Positions 8,552 through 17,177 of a stretch of DNA of 64,000 nucleotides are shown here, piece after piece. Position 1 is the stretch's first letter. Each line of letters begins with the position of its first letter. Source of the stretch: Oscillospiraceae bacterium (GTDB lineage: Bacteria > Bacillota > Clostridia > Oscillospirales > Ruminococcaceae); the NCBI GenBank assembly GCA_021769725.1, contig JAETSI010000013.1, forward strand, positions 1-64,000. The letters are read 5' to 3'. The notes under the pieces were generated by a model, which did not search any database, was not told where the DNA came from, and was given only the letters and a program-made list of their open reading frames with translations. A program made the translations under genes and the position numbers.

Positions 8552-9812
8552 AAAAAGCCTTTCTCCGATATTTGATAAAATTTTCGGAAACAAAATATTG
8601 GTTGTCATATTGCTCATGTTTTTGTTTCAAATCCCATATCTTGACAGAGTATATCCTTCCATACATACTATCTATATGTATGGAAGCTTGTTACTTACAA
8701 TTATGTTAATAATTTTACAGATTATGTCTACAAAAATAAAAAAAGATCTGATATGGATTTTTTTGTTTTTTGGCTTGATCCTTTATTTTACGATGAAAGG
8801 CTCGGGACAGACATACGAGTATATAAGATCAAATTTTGCAAGCTTTGGTATGTGCCTTTTGTTTTATATCTGGATGAACAATAATCCGAAGGTGCTGGTT
8901 GAATCGTTCAGCTATCTGAGTATTTATATTTATATTAACCTGTTGACCGTAATGTTGTTCAGAAGAGGTATATATTCTGATTTTATTTACCATAATTACA
9001 ACTGGTTTTTAGGATATAAAAATATACACATAAGGTCGATACTACCTATATCGGCAATGTGTATCATCAGCTCATATTATAAACATAATATGCTGGATTT
9101 GCAAACCAAAATTTTGATAGCTTGTTCTGCTCTGACATTTGTTTTTAACGGGTCGTCCACAAGCTTGGTAGGTTATGCGGTATTTCTGCTTCTAATAGTT
9201 TTATTTAATAAAAAAAATAAGAAGCTTCCTAAAATATTGTCCCTCAGAACGGGAGTAATAGCAGTTTTTATATTCTTTGTATTAATTGTAATATTGAGAA
9301 TGCAGGAGCGTTTTGATTTTTTTATTGTTGATGTTTTACATAAGGATCTGACACTGCATAACCGTACTATTATATGGGACAGGACATTTGAACTGGTTGA
9401 GAAAAAATTGTATACGGGATATGGATATATGTCAGGTACAAGCTATGGTGAGTTGATGAATAACGATTATTTTGCACATCCTCACAACTATTTGTTATAT
9501 ATAATCTTTACAGGTGGTTTGTTGTTATTTATGGTTGTTATGCTTGGATATTATTTAGCTGATAAAAGTCTGAGGAAAACTAACCGAAGTATATATAGCA
9601 AGGTGACTCTTTTTACATTGATCTCCTTCTTTTTGATGGGATTGACAGAATCATTGACGGGTACAGTTTTTATTTACCCGATGTTGATTTTGGCTATGAA
9701 TGTTGATAAAATAATCGAACAGGATGTAATGAGTCAGCCTTGGCGAGTAGCTAATCTTTTATTATGGTTAAAAATGAAAGCATCGAGGAAAAGAATATCA
9801 TTTACCAAATAA
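8544..9812 (+). CDS. O-antigen polymerase/ligase-like membrane protein (Wzy candidate)
   Basis: This 422-residue protein has roughly ten to eleven hydrophobic segments and a large external loop near residues 265-320 ending in FAHPHNYLLYIIFTGG, the pattern of Wzy_C family polymerases and ligases (a conserved H-x-H/N-x-Y). It should join repeat units on the outer face of the membrane. It overlaps the preceding glycosyltransferase gene by 8 bp. A second polymerase-type protein follows at 10.0 kb, so which of the two polymerises the main repeat unit is open. Confidence 0.75.
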   Translation: MFRKSLSPIFDKIFGNKILVVILLMFLFQIPYLDRVYPSIHTIYMYGSLLLTIMLIILQIMSTKIKKDLIWIFLFFGLILYFTMKGSGQTYEYIRSNFASFGMCLLFYIWMNNNPKVLVESFSYLSIYIYINLLTVMLFRRGIYSDFIYHNYNWFLGYKNIHIRSILPISAMCIISSYYKHNMLDLQTKILIACSALTFVFNGSSTSLVGYAVFLLLIVLFNKKNKKLPKILSLRTGVIAVFIFFVLIVILRMQERFDFFIVDVLHKDLTLHNRTIIWDRTFELVEKKLYTGYGYMSGTSYGELMNNDYFAHPHNYLLYIIFTGGLLLFMVVMLGYYLADKSLRKTNRSIYSKVTLFTLISFFLMGLTESLTGTVFIYPMLILAMNVDKIIEQDVMSQPWRVANLLLWLKMKASRKRISFTK

Positions 9813-10001
9813 TATTACTTACCTTGGAAATTTTGTAATAACGGCGATTTAGAATCTGTCAAATGTATTTCTGAGTTTTCGTCGATCGAATTGATAAAGC
9901 TTTCAAAAAGCAAAAGGAAATTTATTTTGGGAAAATGCAGGTATAGGATATGTTGGTACACCATTAAACTCTTGTTGTCGAGTTGGGGGGGGTGTTAATA
10001 T
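9813..10001. other. Gap in the cluster with possible decayed coding sequence and a G8 tract
   Basis: This is the only sizeable gap inside the operon. It has coding-like frames that break: one ends in a short open stretch containing ILGKCRYR, and a neighbouring frame continues with GIGYVGTPLN before a stop, which would fit a frameshifted gene remnant. No consensus promoter was seen. A run of eight G (9985-9992) lies directly in the ribosome-site region of the next gene. Confidence 0.3.
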
Positions 10002-11177
10002 ATGTATAGAATAAAAAGCAGTTTTAAATTAAATAATTCTAATATCTTCTTTTTGCTTTGGACAGCGTATACAGTGTTATATTGTTTATTTAATTCATCA
10101 GAGTTGGTGTATAAATATACCATATTGAGGCGTTTTTTTAATTTTGGACAATATGGAATCAGCATAATATTGATATTAAACATTATATTTTTGAACAAGT
10201 ATAATCTCAAATCTATGTTAAAGTACTTGATTTTTGCACTATTGTCGTTTTTGATGCAACTAAATTCTACTGATATGTCAATGTTGCTTTTAACTTTGTT
10301 CGTCATTTCAGCTAAAGGAATAGATTTTAAAAAAATCATAAAATTTGATGTGATACTAAAACTATCTATGGTAGTCATAATAGTTGGTTTGTGTTTGAGT
10401 GGCTTTATTGACAATTATTCCGCCGAAATTAATGGCAATTTTAAGCAAGCTTTAGGCTTCAGTCACCCGAATACTTTTGGAGCTTTATGCTATATTATAC
10501 TGATTGAATATACTATTATAAAGTTGAATAATATGAAATTTATTCATTTTGTTGGTGTTGGGGCATTATGGTATTTTGTATTAAATATTTCTGGTTCGAG
10601 AACAATGGGTTATACATTTGCCTTAATTTATATTCTTCTTATATTATATAAATACTTTCCTGAAACTTTTTATAAGTTACCAACCAAAATTGGGTTTATT
10701 ATTGTTACTCCATTAATGATGGTAGCTAGCTTTTTCGCTGTGAAAATGTATGACAATAAAATTTCTTGGGCTATTCAGCTTGACAATATACTTACTACTA
10801 GATTGTCATCTGCTTTAAAGTTTTTGAAGTTGTATGATATTAAACTTTTTGGTCAAGAGATTGAAACTATAAGTACCCGAGCAGCAAATATGAATCATAC
10901 CCGTACAATGATTCTTGACAATGCTTATATTAGAGGTACACTTATGTATGGTTTGATTTTTATGATTTTTCTGTGCATAACATATATGATGTTAATTAGA
11001 TATTTGTTGAAAAATAGAAAAGCAGAGTATGTGTTGTTTTCTCTTTATTTTATATTTGTTGGAATTGGTGAATCATATATGATAAATATTATTTTTAATA
11101 TAACAATGTTAATGCTTATAGAGTGTAAATTTGAAAGATTTTCATTGACAGATTTGATAAAGTTTTCAAAAAAATAG
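10002..11177 (+). CDS. Second O-antigen polymerase-like membrane protein
   Basis: This 391-residue protein is almost wholly hydrophobic, with about ten membrane segments. GFSHPNTFGALCYIILIEYT (about residues 157-176) and NISGSRTMGYT (about 199-209) are typical of Gram-positive Wzy/EpsG-like polymerases. It is clearly more AT-rich than the first part of the cluster. ATG 10002 follows a run of eight G that serves as ribosome site. It is probably a polymerase, or a second polymer-handling protein beside the 8544-9812 gene. Confidence 0.7.
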   Translation: MYRIKSSFKLNNSNIFFLLWTAYTVLYCLFNSSELVYKYTILRRFFNFGQYGISIILILNIIFLNKYNLKSMLKYLIFALLSFLMQLNSTDMSMLLLTLFVISAKGIDFKKIIKFDVILKLSMVVIIVGLCLSGFIDNYSAEINGNFKQALGFSHPNTFGALCYIILIEYTIIKLNNMKFIHFVGVGALWYFVLNISGSRTMGYTFALIYILLILYKYFPETFYKLPTKIGFIIVTPLMMVASFFAVKMYDNKISWAIQLDNILTTRLSSALKFLKLYDIKLFGQEIETISTRAANMNHTRTMILDNAYIRGTLMYGLIFMIFLCITYMMLIRYLLKNRKAEYVLFSLYFIFVGIGESYMINIIFNITMLMLIECKFERFSLTDLIKFSKK

Positions 11178-11186
11178 AAGGAAAAA

Positions 11187-12653
11187 ATGGTTATGGGAAA
11201 GTCTAGCACAAAAAAGAATATAATTTACCAGATGATATATGAGATACTTATAATTATTCTCCCGTTTGCCACATCACCATATATTTCAAGAGTCTTTGGT
11301 GCAAATGGTCTTGGTGAATATTCATATACGTATAACATTGCGGGTTATTTTGTTCTGTTTGCGATGTTGGGAATAAAAAATTACGGAAACAGAACGATCG
11401 CAAAAAAACGTGATAATGTAGATGCCTTAAATAAAAATTTTTCCAATATTCTTGCAATTCATCTGATAGTTTCTGTGCTGTGTGTTTTAGCATATATTTT
11501 GTATGTTCAGCTTTTCGCAGAAATGAAAACATATGCAGCAATACAGACGATCTATGTTATCAGCGCTGTTTTTGATATAAGCTGGTTCTATTTTGGAATA
11601 GAAAAATTCAAAATGACTGTTATAAGAAGTTCAATAATCAAAATTTTGAACGTTGCCTTTATATTTATCTTTGTAAGAGAAAATACAGACCTTTGGAAAT
11701 ATTGTCTTATAATGGCTCTCGGAATGCTTATAGGTCAGGTAGTATTATGGATACCATTGAAGAGGTATGTGCGTATAGTAAAACCTGACTTAAAAGAAAT
11801 GAAAATTCATGTCAAGCCTTTGATAATTCTTTTTATTCCGATTATTGCAATAAGCCTTTACAGATTTATGGATAAAATAATGATAGGAATGATGAGTACA
11901 AAAACACAGTTGGGATACTATGAAAATGCTGAAAAAGTCTGCAACATCCCTATAACTATTATTGCATCGTTTGGTACTGTTATGTTACCAAAAATTTCTA
12001 ATATGATCTCAAAATCCAATGATAAACTTTCCGGTAAATACATGAAAATATCTATGCGATATATAATGCTTGTTGCTTTGGCGCTTGCTTTTGGATTGGC
12101 AGGAATAAGTGACACATTTTCCGTTGTTTTCTGGGGAAAGGGATTTGTTGCTTGCGGAAATATAATTAAGTTGCTGTCGGTTACTATACCGTTTATTGCT
12201 TTTGCAAATATACTCAGGACACAATATCTGATACCGTACCAGATGGATAAAGAATATCTTATTTCTGTTATTTTGGGAGCAGTTGTAAATATTGTTGTAA
12301 ATTATTTGTTAATTCCGATATATGGTGGTATAGGAGCTGCAATAGGAACTATATCCGCAGAGATTATTGTATGCCTGTCTCAAAGTGTATTGGTAATGAG
12401 GAAAATTCCGATGAAAGAATGTATAAGTCAGTTTATAATGTTTGTACCAGTAGGAATAGTAATGTTTGTAGGGGTGTATCAGACAAGTAAACTATTGGAT
12501 ATAAATATTTCTTCTCTTTTTATACAGGTAATTGCGGGAGTCGTAATTTACGGCATTTTTTCTTTGATTTTTCTGTATTTTATTAAAGATGAAATATTTG
12601 TGAAATTTTTGCATAATTTAAAAAAGAAGCTTGGAAAAGGAGTTAAGTTATGA
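11187..12653 (+). CDS. Polysaccharide repeat-unit flippase (Wzx/MATE-like)
   Basis: This 488-residue protein has about 14 predicted membrane helices and the family start: a short basic tail, then YQMIYEILIIILPFATSPYI and the SRVFGANGLGEYSY region (about residues 33-46). It moves undecaprenyl-linked repeat units across the membrane for polymerisation by a Wzy protein. AAGGA precedes ATG 11187. It overlaps the following acetyltransferase gene by 4 bp and shares the AT-rich base use of its left neighbour. Confidence 0.88.
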   Translation: MVMGKSSTKKNIIYQMIYEILIIILPFATSPYISRVFGANGLGEYSYTYNIAGYFVLFAMLGIKNYGNRTIAKKRDNVDALNKNFSNILAIHLIVSVLCVLAYILYVQLFAEMKTYAAIQTIYVISAVFDISWFYFGIEKFKMTVIRSSIIKILNVAFIFIFVRENTDLWKYCLIMALGMLIGQVVLWIPLKRYVRIVKPDLKEMKIHVKPLIILFIPIIAISLYRFMDKIMIGMMSTKTQLGYYENAEKVCNIPITIIASFGTVMLPKISNMISKSNDKLSGKYMKISMRYIMLVALALAFGLAGISDTFSVVFWGKGFVACGNIIKLLSVTIPFIAFANILRTQYLIPYQMDKEYLISVILGAVVNIVVNYLLIPIYGGIGAAIGTISAEIIVCLSQSVLVMRKIPMKECISQFIMFVPVGIVMFVGVYQTSKLLDINISSLFIQVIAGVVIYGIFSLIFLYFIKDEIFVKFLHNLKKKLGKGVKL

Positions 12654-13258
12654 TAAAGAGTAAGGAAGATTTAAAATATTATATAGAGGCAGACCTTAAG
12701 TCATTGGGTATAAGGCAAATAAATATGAAGCTCAGATTCGGTGCTTTGTTTTGTCCACAGATATGGAAGTTTCAGATCAAAATGCGTAAGCTTGAATATA
12801 TGAAAAATTGTTGTTGTAGCAACAAAATCGGAAAGCTTATATTTGCTATTAAGCATAATATGTTTAAGAGCTATGGGTTAAAGCTTGGTTTTACAATTCC
12901 GCTGAATGTATTTGGTCCAGGACTTGCAATTACACACGCTGGTGCAATTATTATCAACAGCCATTCTAAGTTTGGTTCTAATGCAAGAATTCATGCTGTT
13001 GTAAATGTTGGAAATTATTCGCTGTATGATGAAAATTGGACAGAGGATAATGTCCCTGTATTTGGGGACAACGTCTATATCGGACCTGGTGCAAAGATTT
13101 TTGGCAAGATAAAAATTGGCAATAATGTTGCAATTGCGGCTAATGCTGTTGTAAATAAGGACGTTCCTGATAATGTTACTGTTGGTGGTGTTCCCGCAAA
13201 GGTCATTAATACAAGAGGTTCGGCGGGAATGATAATTCATGGTGACAAAAGTAAGTAA
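12650..13258 (+). CDS. Serine acetyltransferase-like hexapeptide acyltransferase
   Basis: This 202-residue protein has a helical N-terminal part and a left-handed beta-helix C-terminal part built of hexapeptide repeats (from about residue 90: GLAITHAGAIIINSHSKFGS, then VYIGPGAKIFGKIKIGNNVA). It looks like CysE and cluster-type acetyltransferases such as EpsH/WcaB. Here it most likely acetylates a sugar of the polysaccharide. It is the last gene before a terminator at 13293-13331. Confidence 0.82.
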   Translation: MIKSKEDLKYYIEADLKSLGIRQINMKLRFGALFCPQIWKFQIKMRKLEYMKNCCCSNKIGKLIFAIKHNMFKSYGLKLGFTIPLNVFGPGLAITHAGAIIINSHSKFGSNARIHAVVNVGNYSLYDENWTEDNVPVFGDNVYIGPGAKIFGKIKIGNNVAIAANAVVNKDVPDNVTVGGVPAKVINTRGSAGMIIHGDKSK

Positions 13259-13292
13259 ATTTTAATGTGTTCAGGTCTTTAAATAAAATAAT

Positions 13293-13331
13293 AAAAGGTT
13301 TTGTATTGTAATGAATGGTACAAAGCCTTTT
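13293..13331. terminator. Bidirectional terminator at the end of the main cluster
   Basis: AAAAGGTTTTGTA (13293-13305) pairs with TACAAAGCCTTTT (13319-13331), a 13-bp stem with one mismatch and a 13-nt loop. T runs on both strands let it serve the acetyltransferase gene (+) and the short - strand gene that ends at 13335. Confidence 0.8.
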
Positions 13332-13334
13332 ACT

Positions 13335-13532
13335 TTACAACTTGGTATAAGTTGATTCCCCATGTCCTGCATCCAGAATAATAACCGGAGTTTCATTATC
13401 GTAATTTGTAACAGCAGCCGGAACAGCTCCGGATTCAGCTTTTTTGCTGATATGGGCAGCTGCGCTTATTCCGACACCGGCACAGCAGAAAACAATAGCA
13501 CCGCTGATGATTCTACGCTTAACTTTATTCAT
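13335..13532 (-). pseudogene. N-terminal fragment of a cell-wall amidase (Amidase_3/CwlD-like)
   Basis: The 65-residue product has a basic start, one hydrophobic signal-anchor (about residues 10-27) and then PVIILDAGHG, the opening strand and first zinc-site histidine of N-acetylmuramoyl-L-alanine amidases. The family continues for another 170 or more residues, but this frame stops six codons later, right at the terminator. An AAAAGGAGAG ribosome site precedes ATG 13532. I read it as a gene truncated at the boundary of the polysaccharide cluster. A small functional membrane protein is possible but less likely. Confidence 0.6.
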
Positions 13533-13711
13533 AATATCTCTCCTTTTGTAATTGTTATGGCTTTACCTACGATAACAATATGAAAAAAATTAAATTTTTA
13601 TGCACAAGCTGTTATACTGAGAATATAAGTATTTGTATAATAAAAATATACAAAGTTTTACAAAAATGGATCTGAGCAGCGGAATTTCCAGTATTTTTTT
13701 AAGAAAATAAC

Positions 13712-13740
13712 TTGACGTTGCTCCGTATATGTGATATAAT
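13712..13740 (+). promoter_or_regulatory. Promoter of the initiating sugar transferase
   Basis: TTGACG (13712-13717), 17 bp, TATAAT (13735-13740). The context TGATATAATTAG plus one base plus TTAAG matches the promoter at 217-245 in all but the free base, so both polysaccharide transcripts may be controlled together. Confidence 0.85.
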
Positions 13741-13757
13741 TAGTTTAAGACATGAGA

Positions 13758-13825
13758 AAGGTAATGCTATAAAATAATTTGGAAAATTGAGTAGGACTGA
13801 TTCAATCTGCGTGTAGTATTGCCTT
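13758..13825 (+). promoter_or_regulatory. Structured 5' leader element
   Basis: AAGGTAATGCTATA (13758-13771) can pair with TGTAGTATTGCCTT (13812-13825) as a 14-bp stem with G-U pairs, enclosing a 6-bp hairpin (TTGAGT with ATTCAA). It begins soon after the predicted transcription start. No known riboswitch class was recognised, so a regulatory role is inferred from the structure and position only. Confidence 0.45.
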
Positions 13826-14028
13826 AATGATGATAAATAAAGAGAATAAAATAGAAAAATAAAAATCATACATATCCTTTCGATAAATTTGTCGTCAGTT
13901 TCTATCCGAGGGGAAGATATGAAGGGGATTTTATTAATGTATGTGATCCGGAGATGATAATTGACTTGTGAGTTCTTTGCGAAATTTTGCCGCATTTTGA
14001 TTATCTTCGGATATAACAGGAGGGTATC

Positions 14029-14856
14029 ATGCAGTACACAAAAACAAGGAAAGAATTTTTTTTGACCGAAGAAGATATTACTAAAAACTTTCTTGACGAA
14101 TTAAACATAAATGAATCGGATGATCCGGTGGTTAAAAGAAAAACCGGAGTCAAAGATTATCCTATACTTGAATTTGATGATGAAGCGCTGAAACTTCTTT
14201 ATGACGGCGTAACAAATACTTTAAAATATAGTAAGGTAAAGCCGGCAGGCGGAAAGGTATATGAGGTCATTAAAAGAATGTTTGATATTATCGCTTCATT
14301 CTGCGCATTGACTGTTCTGGCAATTCCGATCGGAATAGTGGCTCTTATCATCTATATTGATGACAAGGGAAATCCGTTTTTTTCACAGGTGCGTCTGACT
14401 ACAAAAGGAAAACCTTTCAGGATGTACAAGCTGCGTACAATGTGCGTGGATGCTGAAGCTCGTTTTGCCGATGTGCAAAAAGAAAATCAGTCAGATGGAC
14501 TTGCCTTCAAAAGTGATAAGGATCCACGTATTACACGAATTGGCAGTTTTTTGAGAAAAACATCAATAGACGAGCTTCCACAGCTTTTCAACGTTCTTAG
14601 GGGAGATATGTCGATAATCGGTCCACGTCCGCCTCTTCCTCGTGAGGTGGTTCTGTATACGCCCGAGCAGATGGAAAGACTACTTGTTAAGGGCGGATTG
14701 TCATGTATCTGTCAGACAGAGGGAAGAAGTGATGTTGAATTTGACAAATGGGTCGAAGGAGATGTACGTTACATAAAAAGTCGGAGCGTTGCTCTTGATC
14801 TTAAATTGATGTTCAAGACGGTAACCGCCGTTATCATGAGAAAGGGTGCAAAATGA
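14029..14856 (+). CDS. Undecaprenyl-phosphate sugar phosphotransferase (bacterial sugar transferase)
   Basis: This enzyme starts repeat-unit synthesis by moving a sugar-1-phosphate onto undecaprenyl phosphate. It is the short form (275 residues): a soluble N-terminal part, one re-entrant membrane helix (about 88-110), then the catalytic domain with FFSQVRLTTKGKPFRMYKLR (about 122-141), RKTSIDELPQLFNVLRGDMS and the GPRPPLPRE motif. ATG 14029 follows AGGAGGG. It has its own promoter and terminator, separate from the main cluster, which would allow independent control of the first step. Confidence 0.9.
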   Translation: MQYTKTRKEFFLTEEDITKNFLDELNINESDDPVVKRKTGVKDYPILEFDDEALKLLYDGVTNTLKYSKVKPAGGKVYEVIKRMFDIIASFCALTVLAIPIGIVALIIYIDDKGNPFFSQVRLTTKGKPFRMYKLRTMCVDAEARFADVQKENQSDGLAFKSDKDPRITRIGSFLRKTSIDELPQLFNVLRGDMSIIGPRPPLPREVVLYTPEQMERLLVKGGLSCICQTEGRSDVEFDKWVEGDVRYIKSRSVALDLKLMFKTVTAVIMRKGAK

Positions 14857-14866
14857 TTTTCATTAA

Positions 14867-14902
14867 AAAGGCTGTATGAGTGTAAAAACTCATACAGCCT
14901 TT
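14867..14902. terminator. Strong bidirectional terminator
   Basis: AAAGGCTGTATGAGT (14867-14881) and ACTCATACAGCCTTT (14888-14902) form a perfect 15-bp stem with a 6-nt loop, flanked by A-rich and T-rich tracts. It lies between the convergent sugar transferase and methionine gamma-lyase-like genes. Confidence 0.9.
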
Positions 14903-14914
14903 GTTGGTATATTT

Positions 14915-16195
14915 TTATTTATCAATATTAATAAGCCCACTGTCTATCATTTCCTGAACAGCCAGCATTACTCCGATTTTTCCGCTGGTGTACGTAATCC
15001 CCCCCTGCATCCAGACAGCGAATGGTTCACGGATAGGAGCATCGGCAGAAAGCTCAATTGAAGCGCCGTTAGTGAAAGCTCCGGCAGCCATTATCACTTG
15101 GCTGGAATAACCGGGCATATCCCATGCTTCGGGCACAACAAACGAATCGACCGGAGCACCCTTTTGTATTCCACGGCAGAAAGCTGTAAGATGCTCCTTG
15201 TCGCCAAGTTTTATCGCAGTAACGATATCTCCTTGCTTTTCGTCCTTTCGTGGGGAGCATTCAAAACCGAGCATTGTAAGAAGCTCACTGGCAAATGCAG
15301 AAGTTTTCAGAGCATTTGCCACTACGTCAGGAGCAAAAAATAATCCAAGCAGCATTTCACGGTTCATACCAAGAGTGCATCCGACTTCTTTGCCCATACC
15401 GACGCAGGTGAGACGATAGGAGCAGAGTTCAACAAGATCGGCACGTCCTGCAATGTATCCTCCGGTGCGGGAAATACCGCCGCCGGCATTTTTTATAAGC
15501 GAACCGATAATGATATCAGCGCCGACGTCAGATGGTTCAAGCTGTTCTACAAATTCACCATAGCAGTTATCGACCATGATTACAGCATCGGGATTGCCGT
15601 TCCGCACTGCATCAACCATTTCCTTTATGTCATTTACCGTAAAGGCACGTCTGAGTGAATATCCTCTGGAACGCTGTATGTAGGCGATCTTTGCCCCCCT
15701 GACTGCTTCGGTGATCTTTTCGGTATCGGCAGTTCCGTCCTCTTTAAGATCAACCTGATCGTACTGTATACCGTAGTCCATAAGAGAACCGTTTCCTTTT
15801 GTGCCGCTGATGCCTATAACTTCTTCAAGAGTATCGTATGGTTTTCCGGTAATAGACACCAGTTTATCTCCCGACCTGAGTATGCCGAAAAGAGCTGTAG
15901 AGAGAGCATGAGTTCCTGAAACGAAGTTGAATCGTACAAGTGCGTCCTCGGTTCCGAGAACCTGCGCAAACACCTTGTCAATAGTCTCACGTCCTATATC
16001 TCCGTAGCCGTATCCCGTTGATGCGTAGAAACATGGTTCGCTGACTTTGTTGTCCGAAAATGCTTTCAGAACTTTTGCACCGTTGTATTCGGCGGTTTGT
16101 TCTATTTCTGAAAAAGCTTCGGAGCAGTTTTTTTCAGCCTGATCTGCCAATTTCATAAGTTTTGAATCAAAGTTGTATATTTTTCCGATATTCAT
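14915..16195 (-). CDS. Methionine gamma-lyase family protein (YnbB-like, aluminium resistance family)
   Basis: This 426-residue PLP enzyme belongs to the Met_gamma_lyase family (YnbB, once called aluminium resistance protein). The N-terminus has the family stretch FYASTGYGYGDIGRETIDKV (about residues 57-76) and VRFNFVSGTHALSTALFG. The PLP lysine is in DIIIGSLIKNAGGGIS (about 228-243). Activity of this subfamily is poorly known; a C-S lyase or related amino acid reaction is likely. It begins just left of a MITE-like element. Confidence 0.85.
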   Translation of the reverse strand: MNIGKIYNFDSKLMKLADQAEKNCSEAFSEIEQTAEYNGAKVLKAFSDNKVSEPCFYASTGYGYGDIGRETIDKVFAQVLGTEDALVRFNFVSGTHALSTALFGILRSGDKLVSITGKPYDTLEEVIGISGTKGNGSLMDYGIQYDQVDLKEDGTADTEKITEAVRGAKIAYIQRSRGYSLRRAFTVNDIKEMVDAVRNGNPDAVIMVDNCYGEFVEQLEPSDVGADIIIGSLIKNAGGGISRTGGYIAGRADLVELCSYRLTCVGMGKEVGCTLGMNREMLLGLFFAPDVVANALKTSAFASELLTMLGFECSPRKDEKQGDIVTAIKLGDKEHLTAFCRGIQKGAPVDSFVVPEAWDMPGYSSQVIMAAGAFTNGASIELSADAPIREPFAVWMQGGITYTSGKIGVMLAVQEMIDSGLINIDK

Positions 16196-16212
16196 TTATT
16201 TTCTCTCTTTCA

Positions 16213-16392
16213 TTAAGGCAGCACCGCACAAAGATTGTTGTGCAGATGCGCCGTGATAATTTTCGTCAGATTGCATAATTTTGACGCAGCAATACTGGCG
16301 TATTGCAAGGAAAATTTGTGTGATATGACGGAAATTTTCCAAGCAGATGCATAATAAAGGCGTTAGCCGCTCTTTGTGCGGTGTTGCCTTAA
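16213..16392. mobile_element. MITE-like palindromic element, copy 1
   Basis: A 172-bp core (16217-16388) begins GGCAGCACCGCACAAAG and ends with CTTTGTGCGGTGTTGCC, inverted ends differing at one base. TTAA flanks it on both sides (16213-16216, 16389-16392), which looks like a 4-bp target duplication. The interior is also palindromic (a TTTTCGTCA block facing GACGGAAAATT). It encodes nothing. The right TTAA supplies the stop codon of the GNAT gene. A longer copy lies at 19231-19435 and a partial one at 43873. Confidence 0.75.
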
Positions 16393-17177
16393 AGCTTTCC
16401 TTTTATCATATTATCCTTTTCAACATCAATACGCTCCAGGACTATTTCATGCCCTGTCTCACGGAATCCGATTTCTTCGTAGAAGCTTTTGCGTACATCA
16501 AGAGCAAGGAGGTATGAACGTTTTCCCAGACCGTTAAAAAAACCTGCCATCCATTTCAGGAATTCCCTGGCATATCCTCTGCCCCGGGCGGCGGCTGTAG
16601 TAGCGACCTGCCCTATCAAAATGCTACTGCCGATATCAAACATTACAGAGGCGGTTGTGGAGTTCCTATATGTAAACACCCGGCTTATTCCGTGACGGCA
16701 GCGATGAGAAGTATCGGTATACCACAGTGAAAAATCTGCAATATTCGGGAAACCTTCGCTGAGTATGGTATATACGTCCGTCAGTCTGGGATTGAAGTCA
16801 ACGTGTTCTTCTATGCTTTCAAGCGATGAGCCGTCGGGGATAAGTTCAAAGATCGTTCTGTTAAGACGCTGATAGCGCTCCGGAATGTTGATGCCCCCAA
16901 CGATGTTTCCGTCTCCCTCGATGCGGAAAGGCAGATTCATAGAGATGAACAGATCTATCTCCTGACTTGGCTGTAATTTGCCGTCGGTGCAGATTATCAG
17001 GGTGGAATTGATTATAAACATGAATCCGCAGCCGGTTTCGTCAGTGATCTTGTAAAAACGGCAGAATTCATAATTCGGACCGTATGCTTTCATGTAGGAG
17101 AGCATTTTTTTTCCCGACAGAGTTCTCATAAGCAGCTGACGATCAAGCTCATGTTCGTGTTCTATCAGTTTTATCAT
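16389..17177 (-). CDS. GNAT family N-acetyltransferase
   Basis: This 262-residue protein has its acetyl-CoA site in the C-terminal half: VATTAAARGRGYAREFLKWM (about residues 196-215), followed by the helix and strand of the GNAT fold. The N-terminal half is not typical and may bind the substrate. The start overlaps the upstream M42 peptidase gene by 4 bp, so the two are coupled. The stop codon is formed by the TTAA flank of the adjoining MITE, so the original C-terminus may have been trimmed. The substrate is unknown. Confidence 0.75.
   Translation of the reverse strand: MIKLIEHEHELDRQLLMRTLSGKKMLSYMKAYGPNYEFCRFYKITDETGCGFMFIINSTLIICTDGKLQPSQEIDLFISMNLPFRIEGDGNIVGGINIPERYQRLNRTIFELIPDGSSLESIEEHVDFNPRLTDVYTILSEGFPNIADFSLWYTDTSHRCRHGISRVFTYRNSTTASVMFDIGSSILIGQVATTAAARGRGYAREFLKWMAGFFNGLGKRSYLLALDVRKSFYEEIGFRETGHEIVLERIDVEKDNMIKGKL

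Larger units (their letters stand above)
13533..14028. other. Intergenic promoter and structured leader
   Basis: This 496-bp gap separates the divergent amidase fragment and the sugar-phosphate transferase. It holds the promoter at 13712-13740 and a leader of about 280 nt with a long-range stem (13758-13771 with 13812-13825). No tRNA or known riboswitch core was recognised in it. Confidence 0.6.
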
